Assembly: GCF_051859025.1 (NCBI RefSeq)
Contig: NZ_JBHYGL010000012.1
Span: forward strand, 62,001 to 126,000
From: Falsiroseomonas sp051859025
GTDB taxonomy: Bacteria; Pseudomonadota; Alphaproteobacteria; Acetobacterales; Acetobacteraceae
Reading direction: 5' to 3'
DNA length: 64,000 nt
The translations under genes and the position numbers were made by a program. Positions 17,994 through 26,952 of the stretch are shown in pieces. Below the pieces are notes generated by a model. That model had not been told where the DNA came from and made no database searches. It saw only the letters and a program-made list of their open reading frames with translations. The first letter of the stretch is position 1. The number at the start of each line of letters is the position of its first letter.

Positions 17994-18576
17994 GGCGTCT
18001 CCCCTTCCATGGGGCCGGGGTGGGTTAGAGCGGCAAAATCAGGCTCGCCGCCCGTATCCTGCACAATGCGGCGTTTCACGTAGATTTCGTCAAGGCTGAG
18101 TGCAAGCGACATCAGGGCGCGAAGCTACTCCGCCATGTCGCGATCCCGCCGGTCCGATGCCTCCCACTGGCCGTAGCGATCGATGATGATCTCCTCGATC
18201 GGGGCCATCATCACCTCCCCGGACGGCATGCCGATCAGGCGGATGCGCGTGCGGTCCCCGAGCCCGTCATAGTAGCGGGAGGACACGCAATCGACGGCAA
18301 TCGGGATGTCTGGGTGGAAGTAGCCGCCCAGGCGCCGGCCCGGCCGATCCTCCCGCCGGAAACCAACGGCGTGCAGCGCCTTGTCCAGCGCCCATCATCC
18401 GCCGAAACCAGCTCGAGCTCCCCGGAAGTGATGGCGCCGAGTGTGTCGAACTCCACTACCGCGCCGCCTACCAGGATGGGCGGGGAACGGCCCTCGGCCA
18501 GCATCAGGGCGGAGGCCTTCGCCAGCAGGTCAAGCGCCGCGAGGAATTCCGGCCTGTAGCGGCCTGCCGCGCTCAC
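17990..18576 (-). pseudogene. Nucleotidyltransferase-like protein, frameshifted and with an in-frame TAG
   Basis: The frame starts at GTG 18576, overlapping the altronate dehydratase stop as GTGA. It reads through GRSPPILVGGAVVEFDTLGAITSGELELV, which resembles the GG-x-D/E-x-D/E fold of small nucleotidyltransferases (DUF6036-like), then loses frame near 18390-18400. The sequence resumes in another frame with ALDKALHAVGF and IPIAVDCVSSRYYDGLGDR, and a TAG at 18125-18127 interrupts DMAE-stop-LRALMSLALSLDEIYVKRR. The frame finally ends at TGA 17990. The motif has glutamates where aspartates are usual. Two lesions indicate a decayed gene rather than one sequencing error. Family assignment is tentative. 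Confidence 0.7.
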
Positions 18577-20108
18577 ATGGTCGCACCCAGTGTCCAGGGC
18601 GCGAACTCGGCCCCCCCGAAGTCGTACGCCTCGCTCATCGTCCGCTCCCCGCTCGCCACCCGCAGGATCAGCTCGAAGATGCGCTGGCCGCATTCCGCGA
18701 CGCTCTCCTCCCCCGTGACGATGCCGCCGCAATTGATGTCCATGTCTTCCGACATGCGCTCATACATCGCGGAGTTGGTCGCGAGCTTGATGGAGGGTGC
18801 CGGCTTGCAGCCGAAGACGCTCCCGCGCCCGGTGGTGAAGCAGACCAGGTTGGCACCCCCCGCCACCTGGCCCGTTGCCGCCACCGGGTCGTAGCCCGGC
18901 GTGTCCATGAAGACGAAGCCCTTCGCGGTCACTGGCTCCGCATAGCGATAGACTTCAACCAGGTTGGTGCTGCCCGCCTTGGCCATGGCGCCGAGCGACT
19001 TCTCCAGGATGGTCGTCAGCCCGCCCGCCTTGTTCCCGGGCGAGGGGTTGGCGTTCATCTCGGCGCCCTCGCGCTCCGTGTATTCCTCCCACCAGCGCAT
19101 CAGGCCGACCAGCTTCTCCCCCACTTCGCGCGACACGGCGCGGCGCGTCAGCAGGTGCTCGGCGCCATAGGTCTCCGGCGTCTCGGACAGGATCACCGTG
19201 CCGCCATGGCGCACCAGCAGGTCCGATGCCACGCCCAGCGCGGGGTTGGCCGTGATGCCGGAATAGCCGTCCGATCCCCCGCATTGCAGGGCGATGGTCA
19301 GTTCGCTGGCGGGGATCGTCTCCCGCACCGCCTGGTTGGCCTCGGCCAGGACTTCGCGGACGAAGGCGATGCCGGCTTCCACGGTCTTCCGCGTGCCGCC
19401 CATCTCCTGGATGTCCATGTTCCGCAACCGGCCGGCCAGGCGCTGTTCCTCCAGCATCGGGCCGAGCTGGTTGACCTCGCAGCCCAGGCCGATGGCGATG
19501 ACGTGGCTGAAATTCACGTGCCGCGCGAAGCCGGCGAGTGTCCGGCGCAGCAGCTTCAGCGGCTCCCCCATCGTCATGCCGCAGCCCGTCTTGTGGGTCA
19601 GCGCCACCACCCCGTCCACATTGGGGAAATCGGCCAGCGGGTCCGTGCCGGTGAACGGGTTCTTCTTGAAGGCATCCGCGATCAGCTCCGCCACATGGGC
19701 GGAGCAGTTCACGCTGGTCACGATGCCGATGTAGTTCCGCGTCGCCGCCCGCCCATCCGCGCGGCGGAAGCCCTGGAAGGTGGCGGCGGGGGTGATCAGC
19801 GCCGTCGGCTTCGCATCCACGCCCCAGCCGTAATCCTTGGCGAAGTCGCCCATGGCGCAGTTATGGGTGTGCACCCAATCCCCGGGCTGGATCACCTCCG
19901 TCGCGAAGCCGATGATCTGGCCGTAGCGCCGGATCGCATCCCCCACGGCATGGGCGCGCACCGCCACCTTGTGGCCGGGTGGGACCCGCCGGTCCCGCAC
20001 CGCGACGCCTTCCATCACCGGCGTGCCGGGGGGCAGGCCGATGCGGGCGATCAGGACGGTATCATCGTCGCCGAGGCGGATGACGGGGGGCAGGGTGCGA
20101 GCGTCCAT
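18573..20108 (-). CDS. Altronate/galactarate dehydratase-family protein (UxaA type)
   Basis: A 511-residue UxaA/GarD-family dehydratase. An N-terminal SAF domain covers about residues 1-100 (ending WVHTHNC), and the catalytic part follows with RNYIGIVTSVNC near 137, the HKTGCGM metal/cysteine motif near 185 and LQCGGSDGYSGITANPA near 290. It dehydrates a hexaric or hexonic acid such as D-altronate to a 2-keto-3-deoxy acid. It lies on the opposite strand to the sugar-acid operon and converges on it, which suggests a shared catabolic theme but separate control. The gene is followed by a GTGA-coupled decayed module. Exact substrate unknown. Confidence 0.88.
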   Translation of the reverse strand: MDARTLPPVIRLGDDDTVLIARIGLPPGTPVMEGVAVRDRRVPPGHKVAVRAHAVGDAIRRYGQIIGFATEVIQPGDWVHTHNCAMGDFAKDYGWGVDAKPTALITPAATFQGFRRADGRAATRNYIGIVTSVNCSAHVAELIADAFKKNPFTGTDPLADFPNVDGVVALTHKTGCGMTMGEPLKLLRRTLAGFARHVNFSHVIAIGLGCEVNQLGPMLEEQRLAGRLRNMDIQEMGGTRKTVEAGIAFVREVLAEANQAVRETIPASELTIALQCGGSDGYSGITANPALGVASDLLVRHGGTVILSETPETYGAEHLLTRRAVSREVGEKLVGLMRWWEEYTEREGAEMNANPSPGNKAGGLTTILEKSLGAMAKAGSTNLVEVYRYAEPVTAKGFVFMDTPGYDPVAATGQVAGGANLVCFTTGRGSVFGCKPAPSIKLATNSAMYERMSEDMDINCGGIVTGEESVAECGQRIFELILRVASGERTMSEAYDFGGAEFAPWTLGATM

Positions 20109-20168
20109 GGCAGCGTTCCTCTTTGGCGCCAGCTTACGCCAGCGGGGCCGGACGCCAAGCGTCCCGTG

Positions 20169-23100
20169 TCACGCCGCCGGCCGCATCCCTTCCGGTGATG
20201 GCAATTCCCGCACCACCACCCCAGGCAGCCGCGCGGCCAGCGCCGCCAGATGCGCGTGGTGGGTGAACAGGATGGCCTGGGTCGTGGCGCCCAGCCCCGC
20301 CAGCAGCGCCAAGCCCGCGCTGGCCCGGCGGTCATCGAAGGTGGCCAGCAGATCGTCCGCGATGAAGGGCAGGGGCTCCGCCCGCGCGGCCTGGGCTTCC
20401 ACCGCCGCGACGCGCAGCGCCAGGAACAGCTGGTCCCGGGTGCCCTCGCTCAGCCCGTCCACCGGGCATTCGCTGCCATCGCCGCGCCGGGCACGGATCA
20501 GGGTCCGGCGCGCCTCATCCTCATCCACCGTCAGGCCGGCGTAGCGGCCTTCCGTCAGCTGGGCGAAATGCGCGCTGGCCGCGCGCAGCAGCGGGCCCTG
20601 GCTTTCCTGCCGGATGCGCTCGATCCCCGCCTGGAGCAGCGTGCGCGCCACATGCAGCCGGGCGTAGCGTTCCGCGGCGTGCTGCGCCTCCGCCAAATGG
20701 TGCCTGGCCTCCTGCGCATGGGCCGCCGCGTCCCGCCCCGCTTCCAGGGCGGCGCGGCGGCTTTCCGCCTCCTGCCGCGCGGCGCCCGATGCCGTCAGCC
20801 GGTCGCGCAGCGCCGCTTGCTCCGCCTCGATGGCCGCGATCCGCGCCGCTGCCTGGTCGGGGTCCACCGCCTCGGCCTCCGCCCGCAGCGCCTCCTCGGG
20901 CTGCCCGTCGCCCTGGCGCAGCAACTCTGCCTCCAGCCCCACGACGGAGGCAGCCAGCGCATCCCGCGCGGCGGCGCGGCGGATCGCCTCCTCCAGCGCC
21001 GGGATCTCCTCCGTGCCCGCCTGGTCGCCGAGGTCCCGCAGCGCCGCCCCTGCCGCCTCCTGCCGCGCCAGCGCCTTCGTCACCGCTTCATCCCGTTCGG
21101 CGATGCGCTTGCCGAGTGCCGCCACGCTGCCCGCTGCCAGCCGCGCTTCCGCCAGGCGTCGTGCCAGCCGGGCGGCGAGGATCGATGTGGCTTCCGCTGC
21201 CTCCCCCGCCGCCGCGCCCAGCGCCGCCGCTTCCTGCCCGAAGGCGGAGAGGGCCGCCTGCATGGCCGCGACGCGCGCCTCATCGTTCCGCCAGGCCCGC
21301 GCGGCCTCCGCGATCCGGGTCCAGGCGCCGAGTGCCGCCTCCACCGCCTCCGCCCCCGAACCCTCGGGCAGGGAGAGCGCCTGCGCGGCGGCGCCCCATT
21401 CGGGCTCGAACCCCGCCAAATCGGCCGTCGCGGCGCGCAGCCGTGATTGCGCCTCCGTCACCTGGTCCCCGGCCTGGGACAGCCGGTCCGACAGGCGCCG
21501 ATGCGCCTGCGCCGCCGCCTCCGCCTGTTCCATCGCATCGAGTGACAGCGCCAGCAGCGCGGAGAGGGAGGCATCCGGCGCGGCGCCCGGCAGCAGGGGC
21601 CGCAGCGCGGCGCGGGCCTGGTCGCGGCGTTCGGCCAGCCCGTCCCGGCGCGCCAGGGCCTCGGCCCGCAGCGCCGCCAGGCGCAACACCTCCTCCCGCG
21701 CCCGTCGCCATTCCGCCATGGCGGCGGGGGTGTCGGGGGTGATGCCGGCGGGGGACCACAGCGCGGCCCAGGCGGCCTGCGCGGCCGTGGCCTCCGTGCC
21801 GGCGGCCTCGATCGCCGCGGCGGCTTCCGCCTGGCGGCCGCGCAGCAGCGCCAGGCGGGCCTGCTTGGCCGCGTAATCGTTCACGCGTTGTGCGTCGTCG
21901 GCGCGGGCATCGGCCAGGCGGTCAGCCTCGTCGCGCAGGGTTTCGTAGCGTGGCGCTTCATCGGCGGCGCCGTCGCGGAATTCCACCCAGGCCGCGTCGC
22001 GGCGCGCACGGGCGGCGGCGATCACGTCCCGCGTCGGCACCACCTCGCCCCTCGCCAGATGCTCCACCGCCTCCTCCAGCGCCGCCACCTCCGCCGCCAG
22101 GGCGGTGGCGGCGCGGCGCGCGGCGTCCAGCGCCTCCGCGGTGGATTGCAGCCGCGCGCTCGCGGCTTCCGCCATCGGCCGCAGTGGCAGCGGGCAGGCG
22201 GCGAGGGCGGCGGCATCGCCGGACCACAGCGGCAGCGCGGCCAGCGCGGCGCTTGCCTGGGCTGTGGCCGCTGCCAGCGCGCGCTCCGCCGCCAGCCATT
22301 CCTGTTCCACCTTGCCCTCGGCCTGAGCGGCCTCGATCGCGCGCTTCAGCGGCCCGGCGGTGGGCGGCGCCGGTGCTGCGGCCAACTGCGCCGCCACCAG
22401 GTCCCGCCGGCGCGTCGCCTCCCGCAGCGCATCCTCCGCGCTGCGCAGCGCGGTGGCGTATTCGGTGCGGCGGCGGATCAACTTCTGCGCGCGGTCCCGC
22501 GCGGCGGGGGAGGGCAGGGCATCGCGCAGGGCTTCCGGCGGCGCTTCGCTGCCGATCGTCCCCGCGGCCTCCGCCACCGCGGCGCGATACCCCGCCACTT
22601 GGCGCAGCACGCCAGGCAGGTCGCGTTCGGCCTCCGTCATCGCCACCCGCTGCGCGGCCAGGGCATCGATCCGGTCCTGCAGGGCCAGCACCGCGGCATC
22701 GGGCGCGATGGCGTCGCGTTCCGCCCGCAGGCGCGCGCCCTCCGCCGCTTCCCGCCGCGCATCCTCCGCCCCCTGGCGCAGCGCGTCCTGGCCGGCGGCC
22801 AGGCGGGTGGCGGCATCGGCGGGCAGGCGGGGGGCATCGGCGACCAGGGCCAGGTCCTGCCGCTGCCGGGCGAGGGGCGCCAGGATCGGCAGCACGCGCC
22901 GCAGCCGTTGCAGCCGCGCGGCCTCCGCCGCCAGGGCGGCGGCGGCTGTCGTGTCGGCCTCGATCCGCGCGCGGATATTGGCCAGCGCCGCCTCCGCCTC
23001 CGCCCATTCGCGCGGGCGGATGGCGGCTTCCTCGGCCTGGCGGCGGGCCTCGTTCCAGGCCTCGGTGGCGACGGACAGCGCGCGGCGGCCGCGGCCATCG

Positions 23101-23615
23101 CCATGCAGGGCCTTGGCTTCGTCATCGAGGCGCTTGAGCGCGTTGCGGAGATGCGGCAGGCCCATGCCGGCCAGCAGGCTCTCCCCGGCCTCCCCGCCGC
23201 TGCCCAGCAGCGCTTCCGCGCCCCGACGGAGCGTGGCGCTGTCCAGGCCATGGGCGGTCTCGAACAGCTTGCGGTCGGCGCCGCCCATCAGGCGCAGCAG
23301 CGCTTCCTCCGGCGCCGCCGTGCCATCGGAATCCAGCAGCGTGTCGCGCCGTCCCTTGCGGCGGATGAAGGCGCCGCGCCGCCCGTCCCGCGCCGCCACG
23401 GTGAAGCCGATGCGCAGCGCCGTGCCCTGGTGAAGGAAGGCGAAGGGGGACCGTTCGGGGAAGCCGAACAGCGCATCGCCGATCGCCGACAGCGCGGTGG
23501 ATTTGCCCGCCTCGTTGGCGCCCAGCACCACGGTCAGCGCCGCATCCGCCGGGAAGTCGATCCGCACATCGGATAAATGTCCGTAGCGCAGCAGGTCGAG
23601 CGTGAGGAGCCTCAT
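20169..23615 (-). CDS. yhaN: YhaN-type SMC-like AAA ATPase
   Basis: A 1148-residue ATPase of the SbcC/Rad50/YhaN class. The N-terminal half of the nucleotide-binding head has Walker A GANEAGKST at 32-40. Two very long Ala/Arg/Glu-rich coiled-coil stretches follow. The C-terminal half has the ABC-type signature LSEGTRDQLFLALR and Walker B PFIADDLLATFDDRR, then a switch histidine in LFTHHAHL. It would pair with the phosphoesterase encoded just upstream to cut or process broken or hairpin DNA, or act in a DNA-damage response. The ATG overlaps the yhaO stop by 4 bases. The central coil is hard to align; residue positions there are approximate. Confidence 0.88.
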   Translation of the reverse strand: MRLLTLDLLRYGHLSDVRIDFPADAALTVVLGANEAGKSTALSAIGDALFGFPERSPFAFLHQGTALRIGFTVAARDGRRGAFIRRKGRRDTLLDSDGTAAPEEALLRLMGGADRKLFETAHGLDSATLRRGAEALLGSGGEAGESLLAGMGLPHLRNALKRLDDEAKALHGDGRGRRALSVATEAWNEARRQAEEAAIRPREWAEAEAALANIRARIEADTTAAAALAAEAARLQRLRRVLPILAPLARQRQDLALVADAPRLPADAATRLAAGQDALRQGAEDARREAAEGARLRAERDAIAPDAAVLALQDRIDALAAQRVAMTEAERDLPGVLRQVAGYRAAVAEAAGTIGSEAPPEALRDALPSPAARDRAQKLIRRRTEYATALRSAEDALREATRRRDLVAAQLAAAPAPPTAGPLKRAIEAAQAEGKVEQEWLAAERALAAATAQASAALAALPLWSGDAAALAACPLPLRPMAEAASARLQSTAEALDAARRAATALAAEVAALEEAVEHLARGEVVPTRDVIAAARARRDAAWVEFRDGAADEAPRYETLRDEADRLADARADDAQRVNDYAAKQARLALLRGRQAEAAAAIEAAGTEATAAQAAWAALWSPAGITPDTPAAMAEWRRAREEVLRLAALRAEALARRDGLAERRDQARAALRPLLPGAAPDASLSALLALSLDAMEQAEAAAQAHRRLSDRLSQAGDQVTEAQSRLRAATADLAGFEPEWGAAAQALSLPEGSGAEAVEAALGAWTRIAEAARAWRNDEARVAAMQAALSAFGQEAAALGAAAGEAAEATSILAARLARRLAEARLAAGSVAALGKRIAERDEAVTKALARQEAAGAALRDLGDQAGTEEIPALEEAIRRAAARDALAASVVGLEAELLRQGDGQPEEALRAEAEAVDPDQAAARIAAIEAEQAALRDRLTASGAARQEAESRRAALEAGRDAAAHAQEARHHLAEAQHAAERYARLHVARTLLQAGIERIRQESQGPLLRAASAHFAQLTEGRYAGLTVDEDEARRTLIRARRGDGSECPVDGLSEGTRDQLFLALRVAAVEAQAARAEPLPFIADDLLATFDDRRASAGLALLAGLGATTQAILFTHHAHLAALAARLPGVVVRELPSPEGMRPAA

Positions 23616-24838
23616 CCCCGTTCCTCCGCCGTGATGGCGGCTTCCGCCACCTGCCAGGCTTCCTCCAGCAATCGGCCAAGCCCTTCCTCATCGGCCGGCA
23701 CGTCCAGCGCGTCCCGCCCCGGCGGCGGCACCTTGGCGCGCAGCGCCGCCATTTCCGCCAGCAGCGCCTGCACCCGGGTGGGGTCGGACAGCCCCGCCGC
23801 GAAGGCGGCGCGCAGCGGGTCGAGCATCCCCTCCGCCCGGCTTTTCGGCGCCGAGGTCCGCACCCGCACCGCCTCCACCCACAAGCGCCCGCCCGCCGCG
23901 ATGGCGGCACCGCGGCATTCCGCGGCCAGGCGTTCGCCATCGCTCGCCAGCGCGGCGTGCAGGTCGGTTTCCCCCCGCAGAACCAGGCGGGCCAGCACGG
24001 GCAGGTCATCGGCCGCGGCGATCGCTTCCTGCACCGCATCGCCGATCCGCCCGGTCAGCGTGACGATGTCGGCGCCTTCCGCATCCACGTCGAGCAGCGC
24101 CCAGCGCAGCGTGTCGAGGTTGCGGTGCTCCACCGCCACCACGCGCCCATCCTCCACCGTCACCAGGCTGCATCCCTTGGCGCCGGTCTCCCTGATGTGG
24201 CGGCCCTGGGTGTTGCCGGGGAAGACGATCCAGGGGCGTTCATGCAGCACCCGCCGCGCATGGATGTGGCCGAGCGCCCAGTAGTCATAGCCCTTCAGCC
24301 GCAACTGCCCGGGTTCGCAGGGGGCATAGGTCTCGTGCTCCCCGGCATCCTGGGCGGAGGTGTGCAGCACGCCGATGTTGAGGCGCCCGCGGAGGGGTTC
24401 GCAGTAGCCCGCGGAAATATCCTCCGGCACCGCGCGGTTCGGGAAGGAATGGCCGTGCAGTGCCACGCCGAGCTCCGCCACATCATGCGTCTGGCAGGTG
24501 CGCGTGGAGAATTCGCGGACATTGCCGGGCAGGCGGAGGTCCTTGGTGATGATCGACTTCGCGTCGTGATTGCCGCGCAGCAGGAAACACGGGCGCGGCG
24601 CCAGGCGCTTCATCTGCTCGGCGAAGAACAGCCCGGTGGAGAAATCCTTCCAGTCCCCGTCATAGAGATCGCCGGCGATGACGATGAAGGCCACGTCCTC
24701 CGCGATCGCCAGGTCGACCAGGGCGATGAAGGCGCGGCGCGTGCTGTCGCGCAGCAGGCCGGCGGGCAGGTCCTGCCGTGCGTGCAGGCCGGCGAGCGGC
24801 GAGTCGAGGTGGATATCGGCCGCGTGCAGGAATTTCAT
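23612..24838 (-). CDS. yhaO: YhaO-type metallophosphoesterase, SbcD/Mre11-like
   Basis: A 408-residue calcineurin-like nuclease. Metal-binding motifs appear in order: DIHLD (D8, H10), GDLYDGD near 54, RGNHDAK near 92, LHTS near 160 and GHIHAR near 193. The C-terminal 150 residues form the capping/partner-binding part. With YhaN it makes a Rad50-Mre11-like pair, distinct from classical SbcCD. It is the first gene of the minus-strand run yhaO-yhaN-altronate dehydratase and is divergent from the HD hydrolase gene. Confidence 0.9.
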   Translation of the reverse strand: MKFLHAADIHLDSPLAGLHARQDLPAGLLRDSTRRAFIALVDLAIAEDVAFIVIAGDLYDGDWKDFSTGLFFAEQMKRLAPRPCFLLRGNHDAKSIITKDLRLPGNVREFSTRTCQTHDVAELGVALHGHSFPNRAVPEDISAGYCEPLRGRLNIGVLHTSAQDAGEHETYAPCEPGQLRLKGYDYWALGHIHARRVLHERPWIVFPGNTQGRHIRETGAKGCSLVTVEDGRVVAVEHRNLDTLRWALLDVDAEGADIVTLTGRIGDAVQEAIAAADDLPVLARLVLRGETDLHAALASDGERLAAECRGAAIAAGGRLWVEAVRVRTSAPKSRAEGMLDPLRAAFAAGLSDPTRVQALLAEMAALRAKVPPPGRDALDVPADEEGLGRLLEEAWQVAEAAITAEERG

Positions 24839-24938
24839 GCCGGCCCCGTTACGGTGGATTTTCTTGTGTTTTCATCGCGCGGCTTGGCGGCTGGTGCAAC
24901 CCCGCTATCAAGGGCCGGCATCGGCACGGGAGCTCCGC

Positions 24939-25559
24939 ATGATTTCGAAGGTGAAGGAGGCGCGCGCCTGGGTCCGCCTGCCATCTGGCCGGCGGCTGGA
25001 TTTGCTGGCGCCCACCCCCTTCGACTGGACGGATGAGGATCTGGCCACCGGCCTGGCGCGCACCTTCCGCTGGGGCGGGCATTCGGTGTGGCCCGGCGCG
25101 CCGCTTTCCGTCGCACAGCATTCGCTGGCCGTGCTGGCGCTGCGCCGGGCCGCGAAACCCGCGCCGACCCGCGCGGAGGCCAGGCGCGAATTGCTGCATG
25201 ACGCGGAGGAGGGGCTGACCAATTTCGACTGCATCTCCCCCCTCAAGCCCTTCCTCGGCCCCGGTTTTCATGAGTTGCAGGAGCGTCTGTCGGCGGTGAT
25301 CGCCACCCGCTACGCCCTGCCGGCCTGGGAGCCCGAGCAGAAGAAGCTCCACAAGAAGCTCGACATCACGATGGCGGCGGCGGAGGCGGTGCATGTCGCG
25401 GGCTGGTCGGTGGCGGAGGTGCGCGACACGCTTGGCATCCGCGCCGCCGTGATGGCAACGGACCCCCTGGCCGCGATCCATGGCGGCGATCCCTGGCGCC
25501 CCTGGCCGCCCGAACTGGCGGCCGAACGCTTCCTGGCCGAACTCCGCCGCGTGGCCTGA
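24939..25559 (+). CDS. HD-domain hydrolase (YfbR-like phosphohydrolase)
   Basis: A 206-residue HD-domain protein. The first metal histidine is in SVAQHSLAVLAL (about residue 58), the HD pair is in LLHDAEEG (about 86-93), and a later aspartate lies near LDITMAAAEAV. Family members remove phosphate from nucleotides or related small molecules. I start at ATG 24939, where homology to the family begins; a longer frame upstream is antisense to yhaO. A TATCAA element with a TTGGC-like -35 lies in the 100-base gap shared with yhaO. Substrate unknown. Confidence 0.82.
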   Translation: MISKVKEARAWVRLPSGRRLDLLAPTPFDWTDEDLATGLARTFRWGGHSVWPGAPLSVAQHSLAVLALRRAAKPAPTRAEARRELLHDAEEGLTNFDCISPLKPFLGPGFHELQERLSAVIATRYALPAWEPEQKKLHKKLDITMAAAEAVHVAGWSVAEVRDTLGIRAAVMATDPLAAIHGGDPWRPWPPELAAERFLAELRRVA

Positions 25560-25563
25560 GCCC

Positions 25564-25592
25564 TTGGCATCAGGCGCCCGCGGGGTTAGTGG
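25564..25592 (+). promoter_or_regulatory. Promoter of the DUF3297 gene
   Basis: TTGGCA at 25564-25569, a 17-base spacer, then TAGTGG at 25587-25592. Only six bases separate this -10-like element from the ATG at 25599, so transcription would begin at or next to the start codon and give a leaderless mRNA. Confidence 0.45.
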
Positions 25593-25598
25593 GGCGGC

Positions 25599-25853
25599 AT
25601 GACCGATACCCTGCCCGACCGCCTCTCCGTCGATCCGCGCAGCCCCTTCTACCAGGAGGCGCTGCTGGCCCGCGGCGTCGGCATCAAGTTCAACGGTGCC
25701 GAGAAGACCAATGTCGAGGAATACTGCGTCAGCGAAGGCTGGGTGCGGGTATCCGTCGGCAAGGCCGTGGACCGTCGCGGCATGCCGCTGACCCTCAAGC
25801 TCAAGGGCACCGTCGAGCCCTATTTCCGCGACGCCCCTACCCCGGAAGCCTGA
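25599..25853 (+). CDS. DUF3297 family protein
   Basis: An 84-residue cytoplasmic protein of the DUF3297 family, common in alpha- and gammaproteobacteria and of unknown function. The family core runs from LPDRLSVDPRSPFY at residue 5 through GVGIKFNGAEKTNVEEYC near 27-44 to the TVEPYF motif near 72. The single cysteine is in the conserved EEYC. There is no ribosome-binding site; the probable promoter ends 6 bases before the ATG. Its last 17 bases overlap the convergent GH99-like gene. Confidence 0.85.
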   Translation: MTDTLPDRLSVDPRSPFYQEALLARGVGIKFNGAEKTNVEEYCVSEGWVRVSVGKAVDRRGMPLTLKLKGTVEPYFRDAPTPEA

Positions 25854-26952
25854 CGCAGCGATCCGCGGGCGCCGGCCGGCAGGCCGCGTCCCGCAGCGCC
25901 CGCAGGCGGGAGGCATCGAGGGGATGGGTCGGCGCCAGCCACCCGCCCTCGTCATTCTCGTTCCAGGCATAGATCAGCGCCGTGCGCGGGGCCTGCGTCG
26001 CCGCGAAGGCGATGGCGCGCCGCAAATGCGCCGTCAGTTCCGCCGGCGTCGGCGGTGCGTAGAACCTTTCCATGCCCTCTCCGGGCCGTTGCCAGGCTTC
26101 CCACGGCACGGGGTTCTGCACCCTCGGCCGCCGGTCCCAGCCCGTCATCGCCGTCGGCACCACGGGCAGGCCGAGTGCCGCCTGCGCCGCCCAGCCGCGT
26201 TCCGCCACCTGCGCCAGCGCCGCATAGGGTGCCGCCCGCGCCCCGGCCTGCCAGGCATAGGCGGAGACGCCATCCAGGCCGAGCAGCCTCACCCAGCGCC
26301 GCGCCTGGTCGGGCACCGGCGTCATCAGCACGATGAAGGGATCCCCCGCGCCCGCCGCGCGCGCCCGCTGGCGGAAGCCGTCCACCGCCGCGCGCAGCCC
26401 CGCGATCCCGCCCCAGGCCTCGACGATCAACTCATCCGAGAGGAAGCCCAGGAAATACAGCGGCCTCCCGGCCACGCGCTGGCAGTCGGGGTCCGCCAGC
26501 AGGGCGGGATGGGTGGACAGCGCCTCCCCGGGCGCATCGCGCCGCCCCCAGCGCACGGCCTCGCAGACCAGGGCGAACTTCACGCGGTGGCGTCGCGCGC
26601 TGGCGCGATACAGCTGGAATCCCGCGCTCATCGACGCGGCTTCGGGGTAGCTGACGAAGGCCCAGTAATCGATCCCGGCTTCCGCGGCCCAGTCGATCTG
26701 CCGGTCCATCACCGCCTGGTCCGGCGGCGGCATCCGCACCGGCCCGCCATCCTCCGGCACCTCCGCGAAGAAGGGCGCGCGGTGGCGCCAGGCGGGCGGG
26801 CTCAGCGCGCGTTCCACCGCCATGGTCGGCACGGAACCCGGCGCATACCAGGCATCCCAGCGGATGGCACCGATGGCAACCGGCCGCGCCTGCGCCTGGG
26901 CCGGCATCGCGAGGCCCCCCAGCCCCGCCAGCAGCGCGCGGCGGGCCAGCAT
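25837..26952 (-). CDS. Secreted glycoside hydrolase family 99/71-like protein
   Basis: A 371-residue protein with a twin-arginine-like export signal (MLARRALLAGLGGLAMPAQA). The body resembles the TIM-barrel fold of GH99/WbsX-like proteins: IRWDAWYAPGS near 30, QIDWAAEAGIDYWAF near 95, and YAWNENDEGGWLAPTHP near 335 with the glutamate-containing AWNE-x-EGG motif at the end of the barrel. Such enzymes act on glycans, but many relatives are uncharacterised. The ATG overlaps the stop of the upstream DUF3592 gene as TGATG, so the two are coupled. A catalytic role is inferred only from the fold. Confidence 0.7.
   Translation of the reverse strand: MLARRALLAGLGGLAMPAQAQARPVAIGAIRWDAWYAPGSVPTMAVERALSPPAWRHRAPFFAEVPEDGGPVRMPPPDQAVMDRQIDWAAEAGIDYWAFVSYPEAASMSAGFQLYRASARRHRVKFALVCEAVRWGRRDAPGEALSTHPALLADPDCQRVAGRPLYFLGFLSDELIVEAWGGIAGLRAAVDGFRQRARAAGAGDPFIVLMTPVPDQARRWVRLLGLDGVSAYAWQAGARAAPYAALAQVAERGWAAQAALGLPVVPTAMTGWDRRPRVQNPVPWEAWQRPGEGMERFYAPPTPAELTAHLRRAIAFAATQAPRTALIYAWNENDEGGWLAPTHPLDASRLRALRDAACRPAPADRCVRLPG

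Noticed and set aside
17958..18127. Recoding of TAG as a sense codon
   Set aside because: TAG is used as a normal stop by many genes in the window, and the same gene also has a frameshift, so decay is simpler.
18441..20198. A 585-codon open frame on the plus strand over the altronate dehydratase
   Set aside because: It is antisense to a gene with clear family motifs and has no recognisable domain.
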